54,474 bases of DNA from an uncultured Ectothiorhodospiraceae bacterium (GTDB lineage Bacteria > Pseudomonadota > Gammaproteobacteria > CAMYNG01), in NCBI GenBank assembly GCA_947259765.1, contig CAMYNG010000017.1, positions 1-54,474 of the forward strand. Direction: 5' to 3'. The position numbers and the translations under genes were made by a program. This document shows positions 21,418 through 29,404 of the stretch, in pieces (position 1 is the stretch's first letter; every line of letters starts with the position of its first letter). Below the pieces are notes generated by a model, which did not search any database, was not told where the DNA came from, and worked only from the letters and a program-made list of their open reading frames with translations.

Positions 21418-21987
21418 ATGCGAATTTTTTTCGCGGCAATTGTTGTAAGTCTGTTAGGCACGGGGGGCGCATCGCTCGCCGCAGAAGTTGCCGGTGTGAG
21501 CCTGCCGGACAAAATCACGTTGGCAGACGGCAGTCAGCTTAAACTTAATGGCGCCGGCGTAAGAAAGAAATTTTTTGTCACTGTCTATGCAGGTGGACTC
21601 TACGTGTCAAAGCGCAGCAGTAGCGTTGACTCGATTCTTGCGAACCCGGACGGCAAGCGTGTCATCATGCACTTTTTATATAAGGAAGTAGAGAAAGATA
21701 ATTTAACCCACGGTTGGGACAAGGGCTTTGAGAAAAATTTAACCGAGGAAGAATTTTCCAAGGTTAAAGACCGGCTAGCAAAATTTAATGACATGTTTGA
21801 AACGGTACATAAGGGCGATGTTATCCGTCTCGACTATCTGCCAAAACGGGGCACGCAGGTTTGGGTCAACGGCAAACTAAAAGGCACTGTAAAAGGCAAA
21901 GATTTTTCCCGAGCCCTGCTCAAGGTTTGGCTTGGAAAAAAACCGGCTGATAAAGGCTTGAAGAAGTCGATGCTGGGTAAGAAATAA
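21418..21987 (+). CDS. Secreted chalcone isomerase-like protein
   Basis: The protein (189 aa from the ATG at 21418, preceded by GGAAGGAG) has a signal peptide (RIFFAAIVVSLLGTGGASLA, then AEVAGVSLPD). The mature domain matches the bacterial chalcone-isomerase-like family: a first strand motif LPDKITLADGSQLKLNGAGV, then KKFFVTVYAGGLYV and a C-terminal VWLGKKPADKGLKKSMLG. Bacterial members are not flavonoid enzymes and may bind fatty acids or similar ligands in the periplasm; function is unproven. The C-terminus is Lys-rich. It faces the PEGA gene tail to tail, 41 bases apart. Confidence 0.87.
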   Translation: MRIFFAAIVVSLLGTGGASLAAEVAGVSLPDKITLADGSQLKLNGAGVRKKFFVTVYAGGLYVSKRSSSVDSILANPDGKRVIMHFLYKEVEKDNLTHGWDKGFEKNLTEEEFSKVKDRLAKFNDMFETVHKGDVIRLDYLPKRGTQVWVNGKLKGTVKGKDFSRALLKVWLGKKPADKGLKKSMLGKK

Positions 21988-22028
21988 TCGAAACTTACCG
22001 CGGGTGTCGACAAGTTGAGCGCAAGCGC

Positions 22029-23312
22029 TTATTTGCTCACCGAGAACTCAAGGGTTTTTACTCCAATTGAATGAACTCCATCGCGCCGCAGGTAAATTCC
22101 GGTAAATGGAAACCGCGTTTCGCCCGGCGCAACAGCCTGCTTATTTGCGGCGCGAAAAACAACATATTGTTCTTTGTTTAGTGGATTACGTTCATCATCG
22201 TAATAGGTCACTTCGAGTTTTACGTCATGTATGTAACCGCTTTCTCGTTGGTTTTTTACTGCCAGATCACGCGAACGTTCATCCGGGTAGGTAAGAAAGT
22301 GACACTTGTTAAAGGAGGCTATCCTCACCGTACTTACCGAAATATCATCCGGATTAGCCTTGCATGAACGTCCCCGCGTAGCGCGGTAGTTTTCCCGGGC
22401 AAGTGCGAGATTAATGGAATAGTCACTGTTTTGCAGCTTGACCCATTTCTTTTGTGTTTTGTATCCCGGCGCACTGATTTCAAGCAAGTAACGACCCGGC
22501 TTTAAGGAGATATCCGGATCATAGGACTGCTTTACGTTGAGGATACGTATCCTGGCGTTTTCCGGCGAGGTGATCACTTCCAGATTGTAGCGCTTTGCAG
22601 TTTTAACACGCCTTTGCTTTGGCCGAGGTGGGGGTTTTCTCCCTTCCGCAACCCTACGATAAGTCGATTTAACGTTGGCGCTGGTAGTTTCGACAATTTT
22701 CGCGGTGGTAAACGGTCGCAGCCCGACAGGCTGTTTCTTAATGAAATAGCTGGAGCGCAATTTTACCAATTGTTGTTTGGTGATTATCGGAAACTTCTTG
22801 CTGATGGATTTCTTGCTGGCGCATTTGAATCCCAACGGATAAACGATAAATGTTATTTTTTTCCCATCCAGATGATAGGCGCCGATTTTATAGTAGTTGG
22901 TCTTGCTCTGGCTGCAGTTCTTAGTAAACGGTAGAAAATTTTCCCGCTCCGGTTTGATGAAATAGGGTGACCGTTCAAGACTGCGGGTGATTTTTTTGTA
23001 GGCGCTGTTAGCGGGATCGCCCTTGACGCTCTTGCGGCCCTTTTGCTCGGCGGCGGCGACCTTTTTGGCGTCTCCAACATCCTTGCTGCAGGTTTGCTTC
23101 AAGCCACGCATGGCCGTTTCGGCAGCGCGGCATTGCGTCGGCAATACCTGGTGAACCAGACAGGTCTGGTGATTAATAGCGGCCTTGGTAGTCTCGTTCA
23201 AACATTCGTTTTCAGCAAACGGGTTCCACCACGCAGCCCGAGCCGCAGAAACCCCGCCCAGGGCGAAAATGGTTAGGAAAACAATTCGGTAAAACAACAA
23301 CACTGTCCCCAC
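22029..23312 (-). CDS. Secreted PEGA-domain protein of unknown function
   Basis: The 427-aa product has an N-terminal hydrophobic signal (FYRIVFLTIFALGGVSAARA). A Cys-containing region follows (CLNETTKAAINHQTCLVHQV, residues about 37-90), then a basic linker (RKPPPRPKQRRVKTAKR, near residue 230). A PEGA repeat covers about residues 243-305 (LEVITSPENARIRIL, DISLKPGRYLLEISAPGY), and the C-terminal beta-rich domain is about 110 residues long (YDDERNPLNKEQYVVFRAAN). PEGA domains are small surface or envelope beta-domains. The start is uncertain: GTG 23312, GTG 23303 or TTG near 23300 are possible. Gene context gives no function. Confidence 0.75.
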   Translation of the reverse strand: MGTVLLFYRIVFLTIFALGGVSAARAAWWNPFAENECLNETTKAAINHQTCLVHQVLPTQCRAAETAMRGLKQTCSKDVGDAKKVAAAEQKGRKSVKGDPANSAYKKITRSLERSPYFIKPERENFLPFTKNCSQSKTNYYKIGAYHLDGKKITFIVYPLGFKCASKKSISKKFPIITKQQLVKLRSSYFIKKQPVGLRPFTTAKIVETTSANVKSTYRRVAEGRKPPPRPKQRRVKTAKRYNLEVITSPENARIRILNVKQSYDPDISLKPGRYLLEISAPGYKTQKKWVKLQNSDYSINLALARENYRATRGRSCKANPDDISVSTVRIASFNKCHFLTYPDERSRDLAVKNQRESGYIHDVKLEVTYYDDERNPLNKEQYVVFRAANKQAVAPGETRFPFTGIYLRRDGVHSIGVKTLEFSVSK

Positions 23313-23511
23313 GTTTTGAGTACAAACCGGCCTGTAAAAACACGAAATTAACGGCTTGGGTGATAAAACAGTATATCAAAAGAAAAATAATTTACCTTAA
23401 TGTTTGCAAATAAGCCGTTAATTTCAAAGGCCTTGAGTAGACTGCTAGAATCAAGCTCTGGAGGTCACTGGTGAGCTGAACGTTTAGCCATACGAAACGG
23501 ATGAAACCGCG

Positions 23512-25845
23512 TTGTCCCAATCACTCTCTATCGTCTATACGCATTGGCTGCTGAAATACCGCTGGCCAATTGTAGCGGTGATGATCCTGCTCGGCGGGGT
23601 ATTGGCCTCGGGCGCGCGTTTTCTCCAGTTTGATACCAGCTACCAGGTCTATTTTCGCGCAGACAATCCCCAGTTGCTCGATTTTGAACGTTTACAGGAC
23701 ACCTATTCGCGCACCGATAATATTTTGGTGGTATTGGCACCTGAAGACCGGGATGTTTTTAGTCCGGCCACGTTGACCGTTATTTGTAAGCTCACCGCCG
23801 ATGCCTGGCAAATCCCTTATGCGAGCCGCGTTGATTCCATTTGTAATTTTCAGCACACCGAAGTCTGGGGCGACGAACTGCGGGTAGGCGATCTTGTAAA
23901 AGATTCTAATGCGCTTAAGCCGGCGGATTTAGAGCGAGTCAGGCGCATCGCGCTAAGTGAACCGGAACTGGTCAATCGGCTGGTTTCACCAATCGGTCAC
24001 GTTACGGCGATAAATATAGGCTTGCGCCTGCCGGACTACAATACCGGCGAGGCCGTGCGTTCAGTTGCAGAAATTCGCCAGCTCCTGCAGCAGCTCAACA
24101 CGCAATTTCCCCACGTTCGCACCTATCTGACCGGCGGCGCAGTAATGGATGTGGCGTTTCCCAGTGCGAGTCAACGCGACATGCAGACCCTGTTACCACT
24201 GGTGTTCCTGATGATCATCATCACCATGTCAATCTTGCTGCGCTCACTAAGCGCAACCTTGATAACCATTACGGTAATCGGGCTGGCCTCGGCAACCGGC
24301 ATGGGTATCGCCGGTTGGCTGGGTTTCTCTTTAAATCCGACGTCGGTGGGTGCGGCGACGATCATCGCCACGCTGGCCGTTGCCGATAGCATTCACATAC
24401 TGAGCACGCTACTACAGCGTCTCCGTGAAGGTGACACCAAAGTCGCTGCGCTGCAATATAGTCTGCAACACAATGCGCGCCCGGTGTTACTGACAACACT
24501 GACTACAGTGATCGGCTTTCTAAGCATGAACGTCAGCGACTCACCGCCGTTCAATGATCTCGGCAATATCACGGCCTTTGGTATTGGTGCTGCATTTGTT
24601 TATTCGGTGGTGCTGTTACCCGCCCTGGTAGGTATTCTTCCGATACGCGTCCCGGCTACTACCGGTCGACAGGTACGCTTCATGCTTTGGCTGGCTGACC
24701 GCGTAATGCATTTCCGTAAAACCTTGCTCGTCGGGTTTATGGCCGTGGCTGTCGTGTTAACCGGGTTTATCACACGCATCGAAATCGATGATCGTTTTGT
24801 CGAATACTTCAGTGCGTCCAACAAGTTTCGTCAGGACACCGAATTTACCGATCGAAATTTAACCGGTATCTACGCCATTGAGTACTCCATGGATAGTGGT
24901 GAGAAGTTCGGCATCTACGAACCGCGTTACCTTGAAGTGCTTGCCGCATTTTCTGATTGGTTATACCAACTTCCGGAAGTGGTGCATGTGAGTTCAATTG
25001 TGCCCATTCTCAAGCGCTTGAATCAAAACATGCATGCGGATAACCCGGATTTTCACAAGCTTCCCAGGTCTCGCGAACTCGCCGCGCAGTATATTTTAAT
25101 GTATGAAATTTCCCTGCCCTACGGACTCGATTTAACCAATCAAATCAAGTTCGACAAATCCGCGAGTCGGTTAACCGTAATGTTGCGCAATATGAGTACC
25201 ACTGAATTGCGTACGCTGGAGCGTCGCATTGCCAACTGGTTGGAGGCGCATGCACAGGGCGTTACGACCAAGGCAACCGGACCCAGCGTGATGTTTGCGG
25301 TATTGTCGGAGCGAAATATACGCACCATGCTAACAAGCACGGCGCTTGCGGTGTTGCTAATAACCATCACCCTTGCGATCGCACTTCGAAGTTGGCGCCT
25401 CGGCTTGTTAAGTATTGTGCCCAATGTGCTACCGACCTTGATGGCGTTTGGTGTGTGGGCCTTGATTGAAGGCACAATCGGCCTGGTGGTATCAGTGATA
25501 TCGGCCATGGTGCTAGGCATTATTGTTGACGATACTGTACATTTTCTCAGCCGATATCAGGAGGGCCGACGCATCCGTCAGTTGACTGTTGCCGACGCCG
25601 TGCGCGATACCTTTGCGCATGTGGGCACGGCGATTTGGATTACCTCCGCAGTACTGGCCAGTGGTTTTTCCCTGCTGGTGTTTTCAGACTTCACTTTGAG
25701 TTCGGAAACAGGGTTGATTTCTGCGCTAACCATCGTAATCGCGCTGCTCGCGGATTTGTTATTTCTGCCGCCACTCCTGATGGCGTTGGAAAACTTTTTC
25801 TACAAACAGACTGAAGCAAAACCAGTGGCGCCGCCGTCACACTGA
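23512..25845 (+). CDS. RND superfamily exporter (MMPL / HAE3-like)
   Basis: The 777-aa membrane protein has the two-fold layout of MMPL/HAE3 exporters: helix 1 (PIVAVMILLGGVLASGARFL), an extracytoplasmic loop of about 180 residues, helices 2-6 (LLPLVFLMIIITMSILLRSL onward), helix 7 (TLLVGFMAVAVVLTGFI), a second loop of about 220 residues and helices 8-12. The internal GxxxDD-type motif is visible twice, as VADSIHIL and IIVDDTVHFLSRYQEG. HAE3 members move lipids or hydrophobic compounds, for example hopanoids. The first helix is near the N-terminus, so the TTG at 23512 is the most likely start although its ribosome site is weak; an in-frame TAG lies at 23485. A GST gene follows 102 bases later. 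Confidence 0.88.
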   Translation: MSQSLSIVYTHWLLKYRWPIVAVMILLGGVLASGARFLQFDTSYQVYFRADNPQLLDFERLQDTYSRTDNILVVLAPEDRDVFSPATLTVICKLTADAWQIPYASRVDSICNFQHTEVWGDELRVGDLVKDSNALKPADLERVRRIALSEPELVNRLVSPIGHVTAINIGLRLPDYNTGEAVRSVAEIRQLLQQLNTQFPHVRTYLTGGAVMDVAFPSASQRDMQTLLPLVFLMIIITMSILLRSLSATLITITVIGLASATGMGIAGWLGFSLNPTSVGAATIIATLAVADSIHILSTLLQRLREGDTKVAALQYSLQHNARPVLLTTLTTVIGFLSMNVSDSPPFNDLGNITAFGIGAAFVYSVVLLPALVGILPIRVPATTGRQVRFMLWLADRVMHFRKTLLVGFMAVAVVLTGFITRIEIDDRFVEYFSASNKFRQDTEFTDRNLTGIYAIEYSMDSGEKFGIYEPRYLEVLAAFSDWLYQLPEVVHVSSIVPILKRLNQNMHADNPDFHKLPRSRELAAQYILMYEISLPYGLDLTNQIKFDKSASRLTVMLRNMSTTELRTLERRIANWLEAHAQGVTTKATGPSVMFAVLSERNIRTMLTSTALAVLLITITLAIALRSWRLGLLSIVPNVLPTLMAFGVWALIEGTIGLVVSVISAMVLGIIVDDTVHFLSRYQEGRRIRQLTVADAVRDTFAHVGTAIWITSAVLASGFSLLVFSDFTLSSETGLISALTIVIALLADLLFLPPLLMALENFFYKQTEAKPVAPPSH

Positions 25846-25947
25846 CGCCGTTTGGTCACAATCTTCGGCAGCTCCCTTTTGTGTTGGCACGCACCGGAGA
25901 AGAATATACACCCAAGTCCTGATTAGTCGATTAGAGCACCTGACGCA

Positions 25948-26883
25948 ATGAGCCAAGAAACCCTTGCCGAACAGTTCCCGCCTCCGGATTGGCGCCAATG
26001 GCCACCGGTTTCCGATCCGCAGGATGCGGATTTAATTCTGTACGACTTTCCGGACTCTGTAGGCTGTCAGCAGGTCCGCCTGGCGCTGGCGGAGATAGGC
26101 TTACGCTGGCGAAGAAGGACAGTGAATCTACTGCAACTTGCTGAATTAGAACCGGATTTTGTAAAAAAAACCCCCCGCGCCCAGCTCCCTTTACTCGAAG
26201 TGAACGGCTACCTGCTGTTCGACACCAGCAGCTTGCTGATGTATCTCGACGAGCGCTTCGATTCTTCCAGTCTGACGCCGGCGGACCCTGTCCACCGCGA
26301 GGAAATGGTTCGTTGGCTGAAAATCGAAGCCCATTTTCCGCTACGCGAGCTCTCCTCGGCCCTGCAATCCCGCTGGCGGCGCCCCTTCGTGAACTGGTAT
26401 CTGGCCCGTCGTTTGTCTACTATTAAGCGGCTTACCGGTAGACATCCCTCGCTCAGCACGATTTACGAGGCCCAACTCACGGATACCCGCCACTGGGTGG
26501 GCACCGTGATGTCCGCGGGCGAAGTGCGACGCAGTTTGCAATTAAGCGATTCCGTATTGCAGCGCATGAACCAACTGCTGCAAAAGCAGTCTTACCTGGC
26601 AGGCGATGCACTAAGCTTGGCCGACGTGGTCTGGGCGCCGGTCCTGCACCGCATGCAGAGAATTGGCATGCAGCGACTGTGGGATGAAGCACGCCTTCCG
26701 GCACTGGCCGCGTATCTGCAGCGTATGCAACAACGTCCGTCGTTCGCAGCAGCAATAAAGAAGTATGAACAGTTCGTACCGCGGGCACGCGTCTGGTTGC
26801 CGGTCATCGTACCGCGACTGACGGTGTTGGCATTTCTGGTAGCCGCTTTTGTAATTTCATTTGTTGTTTTGCTCGGAACCTGA
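25948..26883 (+). CDS. Glutathione S-transferase family protein with C-terminal membrane anchor
   Basis: This 311-aa protein has an N-terminal thioredoxin-like GST domain (about residues 28-108). DLILYDFPDSVGCQQVRLAL is the active-site strand, RAQLPLLEVNGYLLFDTSSL the cis-Pro and glutathione-binding region. The alpha-helical domain is extended by about 60 residues relative to standard GSTs (through the RRPFVNWYLARRLSTIKRL segment). YLAGDALSLADVVWAPVLHR is the classical GST C-terminal motif. The last 27 residues form a strong membrane helix (PRLTVLAFLVAAFVISFVVLLGT). Such a tail-anchored GST resembles eukaryotic GDAP1 in layout only. Substrate is unknown. It probably shares a transcript with the upstream exporter. 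Confidence 0.85.
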   Translation: MSQETLAEQFPPPDWRQWPPVSDPQDADLILYDFPDSVGCQQVRLALAEIGLRWRRRTVNLLQLAELEPDFVKKTPRAQLPLLEVNGYLLFDTSSLLMYLDERFDSSSLTPADPVHREEMVRWLKIEAHFPLRELSSALQSRWRRPFVNWYLARRLSTIKRLTGRHPSLSTIYEAQLTDTRHWVGTVMSAGEVRRSLQLSDSVLQRMNQLLQKQSYLAGDALSLADVVWAPVLHRMQRIGMQRLWDEARLPALAAYLQRMQQRPSFAAAIKKYEQFVPRARVWLPVIVPRLTVLAFLVAAFVISFVVLLGT

Positions 26884-27025
26884 GCGTGCCTTCAAAATGC
26901 GTAGAAGTTGGCAGTTTGTAGGCGGTAAAGCTGGTTAGTATTGCGGCCACCAGAGGAGGAGATGTTTTTACACGTAGCATAGTTTGTCTCGGGTGTTAGG
27001 AGTAGCACGCCCGGTGATGCACTTT

Positions 27026-27052
27026 TGATATCTAAACCTAGTGATATCTAAA
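27026..27052. repeat. Paired 11-bp direct repeats upstream of an unknown gene
   Basis: TGATATCTAAA occurs at 27026-27036 and again at 27042-27052, a 16-base period. It lies 20-45 bases before the ATG at 27073. The placement suggests a regulator site, but no regulator is identified. Confidence 0.5.
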
Positions 27053-27072
27053 TAAAGCGGGGTGTAACAAAC

Positions 27073-27615
27073 ATGTTTGACATAATTGGAGACTCAACAG
27101 GATCAGGGAATATGAACCGACACTGGCTACAAGTACGCGGCGATCCCGCAGTACGTAGTTTTGTATTTCAGCAACAACGTGTTGAAAGTTTGTTTGATAC
27201 ACACATCAATGAACTGCATGCCATAGTGCAACAGCTATTGTGTATGCGCGGTATTTATCACGCCAAGATTCACTACTCGTCGAGCCAGCTTACTTGCTGG
27301 GAATACAACGATCCTTGCCGCTATAAGGTGTTTGTTCTTGATGAAGTATTTCATCCCAACTTTCTTGAGCAGTTTGGCAAGGTACTGTCCATCGAGCGCC
27401 CGATTGTACCCAGTCCGGCGATTGGCAAGGTACTCGAGGTATTTAAACGACTGCGGTACCAGGATGAAACGATCTACCTGCGTAATGCATCGATTAATCG
27501 GATCAATGGAATTATCAACGTCACGTTTTCCTGTGATGGTTCGCACTACATTGACTACGAAGCCTTTTACGACACAGTGGACTTACTATGGACCAGCGCC
27601 AATCGTAACGTTTAA
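27073..27615 (+). CDS. Hypothetical protein
   Basis: I do not recognise this 180-aa protein. It has no signal peptide or membrane helix. It appears as an alpha-beta domain: IVQQLLCMRGIYHAKIHYSS, WEYNDPCRYKVFVLDEVFH and NASINRINGIINVTFSCDG. Three Cys residues are spread out. The start at 27073 is preceded by GGGGTG at fair spacing; an internal ATG at 27112 (MNRHWLQVRG) is an alternative. Its 3' end overlaps the 3' end of the convergent peptidase gene by 30 bases. That argues for care, but codon use looks coding on this strand over the whole length. Confidence 0.62.
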   Translation: MFDIIGDSTGSGNMNRHWLQVRGDPAVRSFVFQQQRVESLFDTHINELHAIVQQLLCMRGIYHAKIHYSSSQLTCWEYNDPCRYKVFVLDEVFHPNFLEQFGKVLSIERPIVPSPAIGKVLEVFKRLRYQDETIYLRNASINRINGIINVTFSCDGSHYIDYEAFYDTVDLLWTSANRNV

Positions 27616-28695
27616 GTCATCCACATTCGCCTGACGGGCAAGATCGTGCAGACGCTTTTGCCGTTCCGGTTTTTCCAAGGCGCCGATTTCCGCGGCTAAC
27701 CGGTAAAACGTCTGCCAGTCGGGCGATTGTGCGATAAGCACGGTAAATGCGGGCACGTATTCAAAGTAGGTGGCGGCCAAGGCCAGGCGCGCATTGTTTA
27801 GCGGTTTTTCAAACCAGCTATCGTATCCGGCATAGTTATTCCAGCTATGCTTCAATCGCACATAGTCCAACTTAAGCTGTGCGAAAATTTTCTGCTTGCC
27901 GGCACGTTTCACTTCTTCAGTAATTTCTTGCTTAAAGAGCTCGCCAAGGCGCTCCCGCGTATCGGTCAGCAAACGGGAAAATTCGGACTGGCGCCGATTG
28001 GCAAGCAGATAGCTATCGTAAGCCTGGGTTCGATTGTGGTCGAGAAACCAACGCTTTATGCCTTCACGTTCCACGGCCGTGGCAAAAGATTCATTGAACA
28101 TTGAATCATCATCTATATACAACTGTTGATGGGCGAGTTCGTGAAAAATTATTCCGACAAAACGTGCCTCACCCAAATCCAACATGGTGCTCAGCAAGGG
28201 ATCGTCGAACCAACCCAGCGTTGAATAAGCGCGCGCACCTGCAACAAAGGTGTCCATGTCTTCCTGACGAAGTTTTTCGGCAAACTTTTCGGCACCCTGT
28301 TCGGAAAAGTACCCGCGGTAGTTGATACATCCGGCAAACCAGAAACACCACGTTCGCGCTTCAATTGAAAACGGCGCTGTCGCCACCACGTTCCAAACTA
28401 CAAATGGACGCCCAAGATCAGCGTAGCTTCGGTAGCTGTCGTTGTCAGGAAGTCCAAGGGAACGACTGGCAAACTGGCGCGCCTTTTGCGCAAGTTCCAG
28501 TTTAGCCCGCAGGTCGGAATCAAGGTCCGGCTTCGCTAACAATTCCTCGACCGGAACGCGACGTTGCATCAAATCAAAGTGGCCGTTAACAGCCTCGGCG
28601 TAATAGCCGGCTGTGGTGCATCCAGCCAGCACTGCAAATGAGAACGCTGCTCCGACGACTCGCAGCGTCATACGAATGCAATAGAAAATCTTCAA
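27586..28695 (-). CDS. Putative zinc aminopeptidase lipoprotein
   Basis: The protein belongs to the putative aminopeptidase family (Pfam Aminopep type), with HELAHQ at residues 185-190 and a downstream NESFA Glu (residue 202) completing a zinc site HExxH...E. The N-terminus is a lipoprotein signal with lipobox VLAGC (Cys26), so it is anchored in the envelope. The segments SYRSYADLGRPFVVWNVVA, CFWFAGCINYRGYF and YDSWFEKPLNNARLALAATY are family-like. I give the TTG at 28695, which overlaps the stop of the upstream gene by four bases (TTGA) and suggests translational coupling; an ATG at 28671 would leave an equally good 18-residue signal. It is co-oriented with the Ntn hydrolase, a two-peptidase unit. 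Confidence 0.87.
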   Translation of the reverse strand: MKIFYCIRMTLRVVGAAFSFAVLAGCTTAGYYAEAVNGHFDLMQRRVPVEELLAKPDLDSDLRAKLELAQKARQFASRSLGLPDNDSYRSYADLGRPFVVWNVVATAPFSIEARTWCFWFAGCINYRGYFSEQGAEKFAEKLRQEDMDTFVAGARAYSTLGWFDDPLLSTMLDLGEARFVGIIFHELAHQQLYIDDDSMFNESFATAVEREGIKRWFLDHNRTQAYDSYLLANRRQSEFSRLLTDTRERLGELFKQEITEEVKRAGKQKIFAQLKLDYVRLKHSWNNYAGYDSWFEKPLNNARLALAATYFEYVPAFTVLIAQSPDWQTFYRLAAEIGALEKPERQKRLHDLARQANVDDLNVTIGAGP

Positions 28696-29264
28696 TTCAG
28701 TTCATTTATATTTCGTATCAGGGTGTCACCGCCACACTTGGTATCAAACGCTATGGCGGCGGCCACCGCACGCTCGGCAATTTCAGCCGCACCCAGATCC
28801 TGATCATACACCGCGTGCAGTGCGCCCAATGCATAGTCCGAACCGGAGCCAATGGCGTAGTATTGCTGAAACTCGGTGACACTCATATCACCTCCGACCT
28901 GAAAGAGTCCGCGCCGGTTGGCGACTAGAAAAGACGAATCGAGATCGCCAAAGGGCGATTCTTTATCGTCACACTGGTCATTCACAAAGCTGTATTTATC
29001 ATGCAGTTCTTTCCACAACCCCATGAAAAAGTGAAAAATTGAACGCCCGTCGTCAAGATGCAGCTCCGGGTTATTGGTAACATAATCCTCAATTATATCG
29101 TCATATAAACCCCAACCGGCAGACGAAAAAAGCGCGCCTGCAAGCACTGTTATTTTTTCAGACCGTAGATTTTCATAGGGAATACGACTACTGCCAAAAC
29201 TTATCTGGCTGTCAGCGGCCATGACCGTGTTGCCCTTTTTTTTAACTACGACGACGATCGACAT
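28692..29264 (-). CDS. HslV/proteasome-like Ntn hydrolase with predicted Ser1 nucleophile
   Basis: The 190-aa protein has the proteasome-beta/HslV fold pattern. Aligned to HslV from mature residue 1: Ser1 stands where HslV has Thr1, Asp17 in MAADSQISFG matches the conserved Asp17, a Lys in NLRSEKITVL near residue 36 may fill the Lys33 role, and YAIGSGSDYALGALHAVYDQ matches the IAIGSGGPYA region. It is not a plain HslV: the middle (ELHLDDGRSIFHFFMGLWKE, then CDDKESPFGDLDSS) differs and no hslU is near. Related stand-alone proteins exist in other bacteria without known function. The ribosome site GGAGGAAG before ATG 29264 is strong. It is followed by a coupled peptidase lipoprotein. Substrate and any partner ATPase are unknown. 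Confidence 0.82.
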   Translation of the reverse strand: MSIVVVVKKKGNTVMAADSQISFGSSRIPYENLRSEKITVLAGALFSSAGWGLYDDIIEDYVTNNPELHLDDGRSIFHFFMGLWKELHDKYSFVNDQCDDKESPFGDLDSSFLVANRRGLFQVGGDMSVTEFQQYYAIGSGSDYALGALHAVYDQDLGAAEIAERAVAAAIAFDTKCGGDTLIRNINELN

Positions 29265-29404
29265 ATACTTCCTCCGTTCGGCTGGGTTGTTTTCTACTTG
29301 GTATTCTAGCGGCTATATTGACTCTGATTAAAGAATGGTTCCTGTCCGCGCGCCTCAAAACCTAACTTACATCAGGTCACTTCCCGGATAAATTTTTAAC
29401 GTCT

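Noticed and set aside
28692..29264. Calling this gene hslV
   Set aside because: Ser instead of Thr at position 1, a different middle region and no hslU; placed in a related stand-alone group.
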